Assembly: GCA_003248315.1 (NCBI GenBank)
Contig: QKWM01000004.1
Location: forward strand, 5,205,001-5,269,000
Source: Streptomyces sp. SW4
GTDB taxonomy: Bacteria > Actinomycetota > Actinomycetes > Streptomycetales > Streptomycetaceae
Direction of reading: 5' to 3'
DNA: 64,000 nucleotides
This document shows, piece by piece, positions 19,260 to 27,677 of the stretch (position 1 is the stretch's first letter; every line of letters starts with the position of its first letter). The translations under genes and the position numbers were made by a program. The notes beneath the pieces are model-generated. The model saw only the letters and a program-made list of their open reading frames with translations, was not told the origin of the DNA and did no database searches.

Positions 19260-20619
19260 ATGCTCACGCTGGAGGAGGACGTGGACGCTCACGCTCTGCG
19301 TCGGCAGGGGTGGACGATCTCGGCGATCGCCCGGCATCTGGGTCGTGACCGCAAGACCATCCGTGCCTATCTGAACGGGGAGATCACGCCTGGCCAGCGG
19401 CGGCAGGCGCCGGATGCCTTCGCGCCGTTTATGGAGTACTGCCGGCAGCGGCTTGCCGATGATCCGCATCTGTGGGCGACCACGCTGTTCGACGAGGTGA
19501 GGGAGCTCGGCTATGGGGGTGCGTACTCGACGTTCACCCGGGCCTTGCGACGTCATCAGGTGCGTCCGCACTGCGAGCCGTGCCACGGGGCGAAGGGCCG
19601 CGACACGGCTGTGATCGCTCACCCGCCGGGCGAGGAGATCCAGTTCGACTGGCTGGAGCTGCCGACACCGCCGGTGGGGTGGGGTGTTGGCGAGCATGCG
19701 CATCTGCTGGTCGGGGCTTTGTCGCATTCGGGCCGCTGGCGGGCCCAGCTGGCCGAGTGCGAGGACTTCCCGCACTTGGTCCAGGCCCTTGATCAGGTGT
19801 TGCGCAAGCTGGGCGGGACCGCCCGGCGGTGGCGGTTCGACCGCATGTCGACGGTCTGTTACGCCTCCAGCGGGCAGATCACCGCGGCGTTCGCCGGCGT
19901 CGCGAAGTACTACGGCGTCGGTGTCGACATCTGCCCGCCGCGTCGCGGCAACCGCAAGGGTGTGGTGGAGAAGATGAACCACTCCGCTGCCCAGCGGTGG
20001 TGGCGCACGGTCCCGACCAGCTCACGGTCGAGCAGGCCCAGTCCGGCGTCGACAAGCTCGCCGTGAGGATGGACGAGCGCCGCCGCACCGTCGGCGGGGC
20101 CCGGACGACGGTGGGTGAACTCGCCGCGGCGGAGCCGCTGCTGGAGATCCCGGCCCTGCCGTTCCCGGCCGAGCTGGTGGTCGAGCGGACCGTGACTGCG
20201 CAGGGCCTGGTGCAGTTCGAGGGCAACTTCTACTCCGTCCCGCCGGGCCTGCCCGGCGCGAGAGTCCTCGTGGTCCACCGCCTGGGCGAAGACGTGGTGA
20301 GCATCGCCACTGCCAGCCGGGCGGTGATCGCCCGCCACCGGCGGCGCCTCGCGGGGCCGGGCAGACCGTCCGCGACGCCGGCCATGTGATCGCGCTGGAG
20401 CGCAGGGTGCTGGAGTCCTTCTCCGACCGGGCTCCCTGCAAGACCAAGGTCCGCCGCCCGCCGTCCGCAGCTGCCCTCGCCGAGGCCGACAAGCTGCGGA
20501 GCCGGCAGGCCACCGGGTCGACCGCGGAGCGGGTCGTGGTCGACCTCGCCCACTATGCCGCCGTGGCCGAGGGGCTGCGGTCCGTTCCCCCGCCGAAGGA
20601 GGAGGAGAACGCGGAGTGA
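19260..20619 (+). CDS. istA: IS21-family transposase IstA
   Basis: An N-terminal HTH (GWTISAIARHLGRDRKTIRA) precedes the DDE integrase core: GEEIQFDWLE (first Asp), the second Asp in RWRFDRMSTV, and GNRKGVVEKMN with the Glu. The C-terminal part (VQFEGNFYSVPPGLPGARVL) is typical of IstA. Joined, the protein is about 453 residues. The frame breaks near 20013 and 20345, each cured by one base; a live element cannot be excluded. Confidence 0.85.
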
Positions 20620-21425
20620 ACACCACGCCGATGCAGATGAGCGAGGCCCGCCGCTATCAGCAGCTGCGAGCCCACCTGTCCTACCTGAAACTCAACGACG
20701 CCGCCGAGGCCCTGCCGCGGGTGCTGGACCAGGCCCGCTCCGAGCGGCTGTCGCTGACCGCCGCGCTGGAGCGGCTGCTGGAGATCGAGGTGGAGGCCAC
20801 GGAGGCCCGCCGGCTCGCCTCCCGCGAACGCTTCGCCTGCCTGCCCGAGCCGTGGACCTTGAACGACTTCGACTTCGCCGCCCAGCCCGGCGTCGACGAG
20901 AAACTCGTCCGCGACCTGGCCACCCTGCGCTTCCTCGACGATGCCTCCAACGTGCTGTTCGTCGGCCCGCCCGGGGTCGGCAAGACCATGCTCGCGGTCG
21001 CGCTCGGCCGGGCCGCGGTCGACGCCGGCCACCGCGTCTACTTCACCACCGCCGCCGAACTCGCCGCCAAGTGCCACAAGGCCGCCCTCGAAGGCCGCTG
21101 GAAGAGCTGCATGCGGTTCTTCGCCGGCCCCCGCCTGCTGATCGTCGACGAACTGGGCTACCTCCCGCTGCCCGAGGACGGTGCCTCCGCCCTGTTCCAG
21201 GTGATCAACCAGAGGTATCTGAAGTCCTCCACGATCCTGACCACCAACGTCGGCATCGCCGACTGGGCCGGCGCCTTCGGGGATGCCACCGTCGCCGCGG
21301 CCATGCTCGACCGGCTCCTGCACCGGGCCGCGGTCGTCGGCATCGACGGTCCCTCCTACCGGTTGCGCAACCACCAGAATCAGGCCGACGCCTTGCGGAC
21401 GGGAGTGAACGCACGTGTCTCCTGA
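20616..21425 (+). CDS. istB: IS21-family ATP-binding helper IstB
   Basis: 269 residues, intact. AAA+ features in order: Walker A FVGPPGVGKTMLAVALGRAA, Walker B RLLIVDELGYLPL, sensor 1 ILTTNVGIADW, and a C-terminal HRAAVVGIDGPSYRLRN. IstB assembles on target DNA and delivers it to IstA. It overlaps istA by four bases. Confidence 0.9.
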   Translation: MNTTPMQMSEARRYQQLRAHLSYLKLNDAAEALPRVLDQARSERLSLTAALERLLEIEVEATEARRLASRERFACLPEPWTLNDFDFAAQPGVDEKLVRDLATLRFLDDASNVLFVGPPGVGKTMLAVALGRAAVDAGHRVYFTTAAELAAKCHKAALEGRWKSCMRFFAGPRLLIVDELGYLPLPEDGASALFQVINQRYLKSSTILTTNVGIADWAGAFGDATVAAAMLDRLLHRAAVVGIDGPSYRLRNHQNQADALRTGVNARVS

Positions 21426-22065
21426 CCAGCCCATTGCCCCCGAGGACACCGACGCCATGGCCCGACGCTGCCCGGTCTGCGAAACCGTCTTCACCGTCAC
21501 CAGCAGCACCAGCCGGCAGGTGTTCTGTTCACCCACCTGCCGCGAGACCAACCGGCAGAAGACGCCCATCCAGATGACCTGCCCGGTCTGCACCAGCGAG
21601 TTCACCGCCTACGGCCGGGCCAAGCGCCGCATCTACTGCTCCGCCGAGTGCCGGCACAAGGCGTTCAACAGCAGCGACTACCAGGAACAGCGAACCTGCC
21701 CCACCTGCGAGAACGTCTTCGAGGCCCCTACGACGGTCCGTCGGATCTACTGCTCGCCCGCATGCCGCAGAGAGGCCGAACGACAACGTGAACATGAACG
21801 CGACGAGGCCCGGGCCCGCCGCCTGGGCGAGGCGCCCAAGTCATCGTCCCCCGCGCGGCCCGAGCTCCCGCCCCCACCCAAACCCGCCAGCCGACCTGGA
21901 CGCCAACTCGCCCCGCAGCGGGACCCGTTGGAACCCACGGCAACCCGCAACTGTCCCCACTGCCAGCAACCCGTCACCATCGTCGCTCTGCTGGCCACCC
22001 CGGAAGCCGCCCGCCCCGCCATGCCGACCGGTCCCGACGTCATCCCGATGCGCAGACTCCCCTGA
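21415..22065 (+). CDS. Triple zinc-ribbon protein carried by the IS21 element
   Basis: 216 residues starting at GTG 21415 inside the 3' end of istB. Three tandem modules of about 38 residues each hold two Cys pairs: CPVCETVF ... FCSPTC; CPVCTSEF ... YCSAEC; CPTCENVF ... YCSPAC. A half motif CPHCQQ comes later, after a Pro-rich linker. Ordinary IS21 elements encode only IstA and IstB, so this is an accessory gene; a DNA-binding role in targeting or regulation is inferred. Confidence 0.7.
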   Translation: MSPDQPIAPEDTDAMARRCPVCETVFTVTSSTSRQVFCSPTCRETNRQKTPIQMTCPVCTSEFTAYGRAKRRIYCSAECRHKAFNSSDYQEQRTCPTCENVFEAPTTVRRIYCSPACRREAERQREHERDEARARRLGEAPKSSSPARPELPPPPKPASRPGRQLAPQRDPLEPTATRNCPHCQQPVTIVALLATPEAARPAMPTGPDVIPMRRLP

Positions 22066-22094
22066 CACACCCAGGTGACCGTCACCGATCCCCA

Positions 22095-22124
22095 GGGGCC
22101 GCCGACCTCACGGTCGGCGGCCCC
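22095..22124 (+). terminator. Perfect 13-bp hairpin at the end of the IS operon
   Basis: Stem GGGGCCGCCGACC (22095-22107) pairs exactly with 22112-22124 across a 4-base loop, 30 bases after the zinc-ribbon gene stop. Confidence 0.75.
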
Positions 22125-22208
22125 TCCCACATGCTCGTACTCCCCAACCTCCCCACACCCTTCAAAACCAGATCAACTGGGGAGGAAGAGCACCTCTGGC
22201 CGAATTCA

Positions 22209-22288
22209 GGGAGTCCCATCACCAGCGCAAGCACGCCGCGGAGCAGGCCGCAGCCCTCGACGCCGCTGCTGAGGAACTGGCGTCGTGA
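22209..22288 (+). pseudogene. 3' remnant of the phage gene cut by the IS element
   Basis: In the frame that ends at TGA 22286-22288 the fragment reads ESHHQRKHAAEQAAALDAAA then EELAS, a helical C-terminus. Its stop overlaps the next GTG (22285) in the pattern of the operon. Together with 19075-19085 it is the disrupted gene. Confidence 0.5.
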
Positions 22289-22455
22289 CCGCCGGCGGGC
22301 CCGTGTGTGAGATCCCCGGCGAGCACGACGGGCCCGTCCGCCCCTACCCCTGCGGACCCCGCTGCTCGACGCACTCGCCGTGGCGGGCCCGCAGCCTCCC
22401 CGAACCACCACCCGGACTCCAGCCCGCCGAGCGGGCGACCGAGCCGGCCGACTGA
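22285..22455 (+). CDS. Small Cys/His protein, unknown
   Basis: 56 residues: VTAGGPVCEIPGEHDGPVRP then a CGPRC segment and a Pro-rich tail. The spacing C...H...C...C could hold one zinc. It starts at GTG 22285 overlapping the previous stop and is followed by a terminator. Confidence 0.5.
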   Translation: MTAGGPVCEIPGEHDGPVRPYPCGPRCSTHSPWRARSLPEPPPGLQPAERATEPAD

Positions 22456-22467
22456 CCGCACGACGAA

Positions 22468-22491
22468 GCCCCGCACCACACGGTGCGGGGC
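22468..22491. terminator. 10-bp GC hairpin between convergent genes
   Basis: GCCCCGCACC (22468-22477) and GGTGCGGGGC (22482-22491) pair exactly around a 4-base loop, placed between rightward 22285-22455 and leftward 22517-22711. Likely bidirectional. Confidence 0.7.
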
Positions 22492-22516
22492 CCGGAGAAG
22501 AGAGGAGGAGACGGTG

Positions 22517-22711
22517 TCAGGACTCGGCGATGTTCCTCGCGGCGTTCACGTCGCGGGCCTGCTTACGCCGCCAAGCGGCGACGCGGGCGTGGACGTGCCG
22601 GCGGATGTCGTCGGCGCGGGAGGTGCCCTCCTCCTCGCACAGTTGCCCATACGCCTTCCACACGTCGTCCTCGATGCGGACCATGCGGCCGGGCGTGCCC
22701 TTCGTCGTCAT
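22517..22711 (-). CDS. Ribbon-helix-helix (Arc/CopG-like) regulator
   Basis: 64 residues: MVRIEDDVWKAYGQLCEEEG is the beta strand and first helix of an RHH fold, followed by TSRADDIRRHVHARVAAWRR. It is divergent from the replication gene at 22896, so it may control replication or plasmid-like copy functions. The intergenic gap has a TATAGT-like box on its strand (22787-22792). Confidence 0.65.
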   Translation of the reverse strand: MTTKGTPGRMVRIEDDVWKAYGQLCEEEGTSRADDIRRHVHARVAAWRRKQARDVNAARNIAES

Positions 22712-22776
22712 GCGGACAGGGTAGCTGACCGTTCACCGGCAACACACCCCACCGACGTGCCTGTATGTCGAACGTA

Positions 22777-22807
22777 TTGCGGGTGACTATACACCCTGGG
22801 GTAGGAT
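22777..22807 (+). promoter_or_regulatory. Possible promoter of the replication genes
   Basis: TTGCGG (22777-22782) and TAGGAT (22802-22807) are separated by 19 bases, 90 bases before the replication gene start. A short direct repeat GGATCAGGATCAGG follows. Confidence 0.4.
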
Positions 22808-22895
22808 CAGGATCAGGTAAGGCGCTCGAACTCCCGCCCTGAGCTGGGGCGTTACTCGGCATGCCCTGACCAGCACAGATACGAAGAGAGATCCC

Positions 22896-23688
22896 GTGAG
22901 CTTCAAGGTCACCAACTGGGTGTGGGCCCGGTCCGAGTCCCGTAACGGGGCCCGGCTCGTCATGCTCGCGCTGGCCGATCGGGCCGACGACAACGGCTTC
23001 TGCTGGCCGTCCATCGATGACCTTGCCGAGCGCACGAAACTCAGCCCCGCGCCGTGCAGAAGGCCATCGCAGCGCTCGCCGAGCTGGGGAGCTGGACGTC
23101 GAGAACGGTGGCGGCCGGCACCGATCGAACCGCTATCGGATCGTCCCGAAACCCCGCACATCTGACGGGGTTACTGGCCAGGAACCCCGTCAGAACGACG
23201 GGGTATCGGCCGAAGAAACCCCGAACTTTGCGCCCGAAACCCGAACTTTGAAGCAGAAACCCCGAACTTTGAGACCGGAAACCCCGTCCAAAGTTCACCC
23301 GAACCTGTCATAGAACCGACAGAGAACCGTCAGGAGAACCTCCCGCGCGCCGCCCCAACGTGGCCCCGCCGATGACCTCCTCGACGAGTGGTGGGAGCAG
23401 TACGGCCAGCGCACCGCCCAGGGGAAGCACGCCATCCGTCGAGCCATCACCGACGCCCTCACCAACGGCATCAACCCCAGTGAACTCCGGGCCGCCCTTG
23501 CCCGCATCGGTGACCTCTCCAAGCCGGTAACCGGCGGCACCCTCCAGTTCGCCCTTGCCGAACTCCGCAAGGCCACCCCCGGCGCCGACGTCATCCCGTT
23601 CGCCGCCCGCCAGCAGCAGGCATCCGACGACCTCTTCGACCGCGCCATGGCCCGCGCACAGGCCCGCATGCAGCAGGAGACCTCATGA
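22896..23688 (+). CDS. Replication initiator-like protein with HTH_36-type domain
   Basis: GTG 22896 follows GAAGAGAGA. The start, FKVTNWVWARSESRNGARLV and ALADRADDNGFCWPSIDDLA, is the helix-turn-helix opening of phage/plasmid replication initiators. After restoring single bases near 23049 and 23090 it continues SPRAVQKAIAALAELGELDV. The centre is a repeated peptide, ETPNF, coded by phased DNA repeats (23215-23286). The C-terminal half is LLDEWWEQYGQRTAQGKHAI through FDRAMARAQARMQQETS. Further losses lie near 23241 and 23350. The plan of initiator with iterons inside its own gene resembles lambda O. Confidence 0.65.
23215..23286. repeat. Phased 21-bp iterons, candidate replication origin
   Basis: GAAACCCCGAACTTTG at 23215-23230, the same minus one C at 23236-23250, again at 23256-23271, then GAAACCCCG at 23278-23286. 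Start-to-start distances are 21, 20 and 22 bases, two helical turns. The missing C in the second copy also breaks the reading frame, so all copies were probably 21 bp apart. Repeats of this sort inside an initiator gene are a typical phage origin. Confidence 0.6.
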
Positions 23689-24333
23689 CCCCCGACCAGA
23701 CCGTCATCCTCGCCCGCTACGTCCGCGCCCTCTGCCCCAGCAGAAGTTCGACGAATACACCCCCGACGCCTGGCACGACATCCTCCGCAACTACCTCCTC
23801 GAGGAAGCCCGGGTGGCTGCCGCGGCGATCGCCGGCCGCCAGCCATTCGTGTCACCGGGGAGATCGTCACCGAGATCAAACGGAACCGTGCGGACCGCAT
23901 GCGGCAGCACACCGACCCCACCCCGGCCGCGGACCCGGACGACCCGGAGGCGTACCGCGCAGAGATCGCCGCCACCCGCCTCGCCGTCGCCACCGGCCAG
24001 CAGCCACCCGACACCCGCGAACTCTGCGCCGGCCCCATGCACCCCGACGTCGCCAAGCGACTGAAGACGCTCGGCAGCTACGTCCCTCAGCACGTCGACG
24101 AACTCCTCGACGCCCACCGCCCCGCCAAGGCCGCCCGTCGTGCCGCGATCCAGGCCGGGCAGCCCGACGCCCTCGCCGTGCCCTGCACCTACTGCAAAGC
24201 CCCCGCGGGCAAGGCGTGCCGGATCAACCGCATAGACGCCGACGGAGCCACAGGCCGCCGCGACCGCACCACCCCGCACCCCTCTCGCATCGACGACGCC
24301 CGCACCGCACAGAACCAGGAGACCACCGCATGA
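23685..24333 (+). CDS. Helicase-loader-like (G39P-type) protein with zinc ribbon
   Basis: MTPDQTVILARYVRALCP, then after one restored base QQKFDEYTPDAWHDILRNYL and, after another near 23848, SPGEIVTEIKRNRADRMRQH. This N-terminal pattern resembles the phage SPP1 G39P loader family. The C-terminal part has a zinc-ribbon CTYCKAPAGKACRINR and a His. About 217 residues. Placed directly after the initiator gene, it would bring host DnaB-type helicase to the origin; the family call is from memory. Confidence 0.55.
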
Positions 24334-24662
24334 CCAGCCAGCCCCTCGAAGCCCGCTGCGACGGCTGCAAGCAGCAGCGGCCCCTCTTCCTCTACGAGCC
24401 CGACCACGACTTCCACCTCACCGGCATCACCTGCGAATGGTGCGCCCGCGACAAGCAACCCCTGCTCTGCGCCCGCTGCTGGAGCGCCGAGAAGCAGCGC
24501 GAGGAGAACGACCCCGGCGACCCGGAAGACAACGCCATGGCCGCGTTCTTCGTGCGCGCTTGCGAGAACAACAGCCGCATCCTCGCCCGGCAGGAGGCCG
24601 ACAAGGCCGCGTTGGAGGGCATCGCCCGCGCGACCGAGCAGGCCGAGGGGAGGACCCAATGA
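24330..24662 (+). CDS. Small multi-CxxC zinc-binding protein
   Basis: 110 residues: CDGCKQQRPLFLYEP, CEWCARDK and LLCARCWSAEKQ give three Cys pairs, then an acidic helix. ATG 24330 overlaps the previous stop. Possibly a nucleic-acid-binding accessory of the replication block. Confidence 0.55.
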   Translation: MTSQPLEARCDGCKQQRPLFLYEPDHDFHLTGITCEWCARDKQPLLCARCWSAEKQREENDPGDPEDNAMAAFFVRACENNSRILARQEADKAALEGIARATEQAEGRTQ

Positions 24663-24987
24663 CCGTGCAGCCCGCCCTCGACGGCACCATCCCCAACCCG
24701 CCCCGGCAGCGCGCCGACGACTACGAAACCTGGCTCGCCACCGTCTGGCCCGCCTTCACCACGGTCGCCGCCACCGGCCGCACCTTCACCACCTACGAGA
24801 TAGCCGAAGCCCACCGCCTCCCCGACCCGCCCAACCCCAAGCCCACTGGGGGCGCCTGATGACGCTGCTGCAGGAGCAGGGCTACGTCCGCAAAGCCGGC
24901 TGGGCCAACAGCAGCCGACCCACCACCCACCACAGCGGCGTCCGCACCTGGCGCGGCACCGCCGCCGCACGAAGGAGCGCAGCGTGA
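24659..24987 (+). CDS. Small winged-helix-like phage protein
   Basis: MTVQPALDGTIPNPPRQRAD onward; TFTTYEIAEAHRLPDPPNPK joins, after one restored C near 24843, to PHWGRLMTLLQEQGYVRKAG and ends at 24987. About 109 residues. The helix-turn pattern and the GYVRKAGW hairpin suggest a winged helix. As printed it would stop at 24859. Confidence 0.5.
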
Positions 24988-25319
24988 CCACCCCGAGCCG
25001 ATCGTTCAGGCCACCCGCTACACCGTGAACTGCCTCCCGAAGACGGCATCGACAGCCACGCCTTCGAGATCACCGTCGAGTACCGCGGCAACGCCCGGTG
25101 GGCCGTCAAGCGGCACTCCCACTGCCTCGCCGCCGACGGCACCTGGGACTACGAAATGCGCCCCTCCGAACGCGACGACGACTGGCTGGACGCCCACCGC
25201 TTCGACCTCGACACCGCGCTGATGCTCGCGAAAGAGGCCGCGCCCAAGGTCACCGTCAACGGATTCACCGTCGCCGACGCCCTCCGCATGGCGCAGCAAC
25301 GGAAGGAGACGGCCCGGTG
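24984..25319 (+). CDS. Phage protein, unknown function
   Basis: Visible only after adding one C near 24993 and one near 25050: VTTPEPIVQATRYTVNCLPE, then FEITVEYRGNARWAVKRHSH and ALMLAKEAAPKVTVNGFTVA. About 112 residues of mixed alpha/beta character. GTG 24984 and the stop at 25319 overlap both neighbours, which supports the reconstruction. Confidence 0.5.
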
Positions 25320-25558
25320 ACCCCCTACGAGCGGCTCATGGCCGAAGCCATCCCCACCGGCACCTTCGGCCACGCCCAACCCACCACCACGCAGCCACGC
25401 CCTCGCCGGCCCTGGACCCCGAAGAACAAGCCCAACACCTCGCCGACCTCGAAACCGCCCTCAACGAGACCGAAACCCGCGGCCCCGCCGGCACCTCACC
25501 GCCGTACCCCACCAACCCGCCGCGTGAGCCTGCTGCGGCCCGTACCCAGGAGAACTAG
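25316..25558 (+). CDS. Small Pro-rich phage protein
   Basis: VTPYERLMAEAIPTGTFGHA, then with one restored C near 25402 PLDPEEQAQHLADLETALNE and a stop at TAG 25556-25558, overlapped by nothing but immediately followed by the next ATG. About 81 residues; no motif. Confidence 0.45.
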   Translation, partial: GDPLRAAHGRSHPHRHLRPRPTHHHAATPSPALDPEEQAQHLADLETALNETETRGPAGTSPPYPTNPPREPAAARTQEN

Positions 25559-26649
25559 ATGAGCACCGAACCCGCCCTGCGCCTGCTGTCCCTCGGCGCC
25601 GGCGTCCAGTCCACCACCCTGCTGCTGCTCGCCGCTGAAGGCCGTCTCCCCAAGCTCGACGGGGCGATCTTCGCCGACACCGGCTGGGAGCCCGCCACCG
25701 TCTACACCCACCTCGACCGGCTGGAGCGCGAGGTCGCCCAGCCTGCCGGAATCCCGATCTACCGGGTGTCCGCCGGGAACATCCGCAACGACGCCCTCGA
25801 CCCGAGCACCGGTTCGCGTCGATGCCGCTGTTCATCAAGAACCCCGACGGCGGCGACGGCATGACTCGCCGGCAGTGCACCTCCGAGTACAAGCTGAAGC
25901 CGATCAAGCGGCAGGCCCGCCAGCTCCTCGGCTACCCGCACCCCGCCCCCGTGCCGCGCGGCGTGTACGCCGAGCAGTGGGTCGGCATCAGCCGCGACGA
26001 GATCGGCCGCGCCAAGGACTCCGGCATCCAGTACCTCCGCAGCGCCTTCCCACTCCTCGACCTGGACGGCGCCGCCGACGGGTGCAACGGCTGGACCCGC
26101 ACCGACTGCATGCGCTACCTGAAGTCCCGCGGCTGGTCCTCCACCCCGAAGAGCGCCTGCATCGGCTGCCCGTTCCACGGCAACGCCCAGTGGCGTGCCC
26201 TGCGGGACACCTGCCTCCGCTGCGGACACTCCCGCGATGACCACTGGCGCGGCATCATCGAGCCTCTGCGGTGCGCCCACCTCCTCAACCGCGAGGAAGT
26301 CAACCGGGGCGCCGATCCGGACGAGGTGCCCGCCGTCACGTGCGACTGCCCTGGCTTCTACGCCCCTGAGTGGGACGACGCCGTCGACTTCGACCGCACC
26401 ATCCGCGCCGGCAACGCCCGCGGCAACGCCAACGGCAAGCCGCTGCTGGGCGAGGCGTACCTGCACCGCTCCCGGCTCCCGCTCGACCAGGCGCCCATCG
26501 ACCGCGTCACCGCCCACGAGTGGGCGTCCAAGCAGACCGACGTCTTCGACCAGATCGCCGACGCCGAACTGGAGCAGGGCGACCCCGACGGCTGCTCCCC
26601 GTGGGCGTGCCGCTCCGGTCAGCCCGTCGACGCCACCGACGCCGCGTGA
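25559..26649 (+). CDS. PP-loop / PAPS reductase-like protein with zinc insertion
   Basis: ATG 25559. The PP-loop is LLSLGAGVQSTTLLLLAAEG, a variant seen in phage phosphoadenosine-phosphosulfate-reductase-like proteins, followed by IFADTGWEPATVYTHLDRLE. A break near 25802 is cured by one C. Further motifs: RRQCTSEYKLKPIKR, EQWVGISRDEIGRAKDSG and the CIGCPFHGNAQWRAL cysteine pair. A Cys/His-rich insertion (CLRCGHSRDDH ... CAHLLN ... CDCPGF) splits the C-terminal part. Enzymes of this group activate a substrate with ATP; in phages they may modify DNA or nucleotides, but the substrate is unknown. The next terminator closes this operon. Confidence 0.7.
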
Positions 26650-26671
26650 TCACCCGGTGACCCCGCAAGCC

Positions 26672-26704
26672 GGCTCGGGGCGCGCCGTTACCGCGCCCCG
26701 AGCC
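26672..26704 (+). terminator. Perfect 13-bp GC hairpin
   Basis: GGCTCGGGGCGCG (26672-26684) pairs with CGCGCCCCGAGCC (26692-26704), 23 bases after the PP-loop gene. A new ribosome site and GTG follow. Confidence 0.75.
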
Positions 26705-26734
26705 TCCCGCACCCTACCCACCGAAGGGAACCCC

Positions 26735-27058
26735 GTGACCAACCAGACCCCGCCGCCCGCTGACCGGGCCGCGCTCCGCCAGCGCATCCGGCTCGCCATC
26801 GCCCGCCAATACCTGTACGAGATCGGATCGGGTCGGACGGTTGACGAGCTGGACGACGCGGAGTTCGGCACCCTCGCTGATGCGGTGTTGGCCGTGCTGC
26901 CCGAGCCCGCCGACCGGGCCGCCGTCCTCCACGGAGCCGCCGACCACCTCGCACGCCAGGCTGACGAACTGTGGGCGCCGGGGAGGACCGCGCACACCGT
27001 GATGCACGCCGACGCCGCGGAGCTGCGCCGCATGGCCGACGAGACAGAGGAAGGCTGA
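26735..27058 (+). CDS. Helical phage protein, unknown
   Basis: GTG 26735 follows CGAAGGGA. 107 residues, all helical: RQRIRLAIARQYLYEIGSGR, ADAVLAVLPEPADRAAVLHG, AAELRRMADETEEG. A protein of this look recurs in Streptomyces phages and prophages without known role. Confidence 0.55.
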   Translation: MTNQTPPPADRAALRQRIRLAIARQYLYEIGSGRTVDELDDAEFGTLADAVLAVLPEPADRAAVLHGAADHLARQADELWAPGRTAHTVMHADAAELRRMADETEEG

Positions 27059-27061
27059 CCG

Positions 27062-27286
27062 ATGGCCACCGTCACCCTTTGCGCCGAGATCGAACTCGGC
27101 GGAGTCCGGTACACGTACCACTACGGCATCCCCGCCCGCTCGTGGGAGGTCGCCGACGAGCACATGCGGGAGGCGTTCCGGGAGGGCGCCCGCGAGAAGC
27201 TCGCGCAACACCTTGCCGAGACGCTGCCCATCACGATCACCGTCAGGGAGCCCGCCGCCGGGGCGCGGCAGGACGGGGAGGCGTGA
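27062..27286 (+). CDS. Small phage protein, unknown
   Basis: 74 residues, beta strands then a helix (VRYTYHYGIPARSWEVADEH, REKLAQHLAETLPITITV). The stop overlaps the next ATG. Confidence 0.5.
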   Translation: MATVTLCAEIELGGVRYTYHYGIPARSWEVADEHMREAFREGAREKLAQHLAETLPITITVREPAAGARQDGEA

Positions 27287-27444
27287 TGGCGCTCTGCCGA
27301 GGCTGCGACAAAGTCATCCCCTGCCACTGCCATGTGACCCCACCCGCCGAGATCCGGCCCGGCGTGTACCTCACTACCGAAACGCGGCAGAAGATCCGTA
27401 CCAAGCAGCGCGTCGACGCGACGCGGCCGGGCGAGGCGCGGTGA
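27286..27444 (+). CDS. Small Cys-rich protein
   Basis: 52 residues beginning MALCRGCDKVIPCHCHVTPP: a Cys/His knot probably binding zinc. Overlaps both neighbours. Confidence 0.5.
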   Translation: MALCRGCDKVIPCHCHVTPPAEIRPGVYLTTETRQKIRTKQRVDATRPGEAR

Positions 27445-27677
27445 CTGCTCTGCTCGCCTACCTGGTCCTGGTGGCCGCGTGCACGGCGCTGCTGTGCGGC
27501 CACCAGGCCGTCACCCCGCCACTGCCCCGCCGTGAGGCGTGGCGGCGGCTCACAGCGCCTCGCACCACCCCGCGCGGCTCCCGCGCCACACCAACCCCTC
27601 CCAGCCCCGCACACGGGCACACAACGCCTCCACTGTGGGCCCGCAGCCAACCACACACCTACGAGGAGACCCCATGA
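27441..27677 (+). CDS. Small membrane protein
   Basis: GTG 27441. A membrane segment (ALLAYLVLVAACTALLCGHQ) precedes a basic Pro/Thr-rich tail. 78 residues, overlapping the next ATG. Confidence 0.45.
   Translation: MTALLAYLVLVAACTALLCGHQAVTPPLPRREAWRRLTAPRTTPRGSRATPTPPSPAHGHTTPPLWARSQPHTYEETP

Larger units (their letters stand above)
19086..22208 (+). mobile_element. IS21-family insertion sequence with three genes
   Basis: Carries istA, istB and a zinc-ribbon gene in one operon. The ends form an imperfect inverted repeat: left 19086 TGAAAACGGCCACCCGTGAT, right (reverse complement) from 22208 TGAATTCGGCCAGAGGTGCT, beginning TG and ending CA as in IS21 elements. A second hairpin, GGCCACCC/GGGTGGCC at 19093-19118, lies inside the left end. 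Flanking bases do not show a clear target duplication (left ...CGCTTCC, right GGGAGTC...), so the insertion may have been followed by change at one side. It interrupts the phage early operon. Confidence 0.75.

Noticed and set aside
19081..22215. Target site duplication of the IS element
   Set aside because: Several placements of the ends were tried; none gives matching flanks of 4 to 8 bases.
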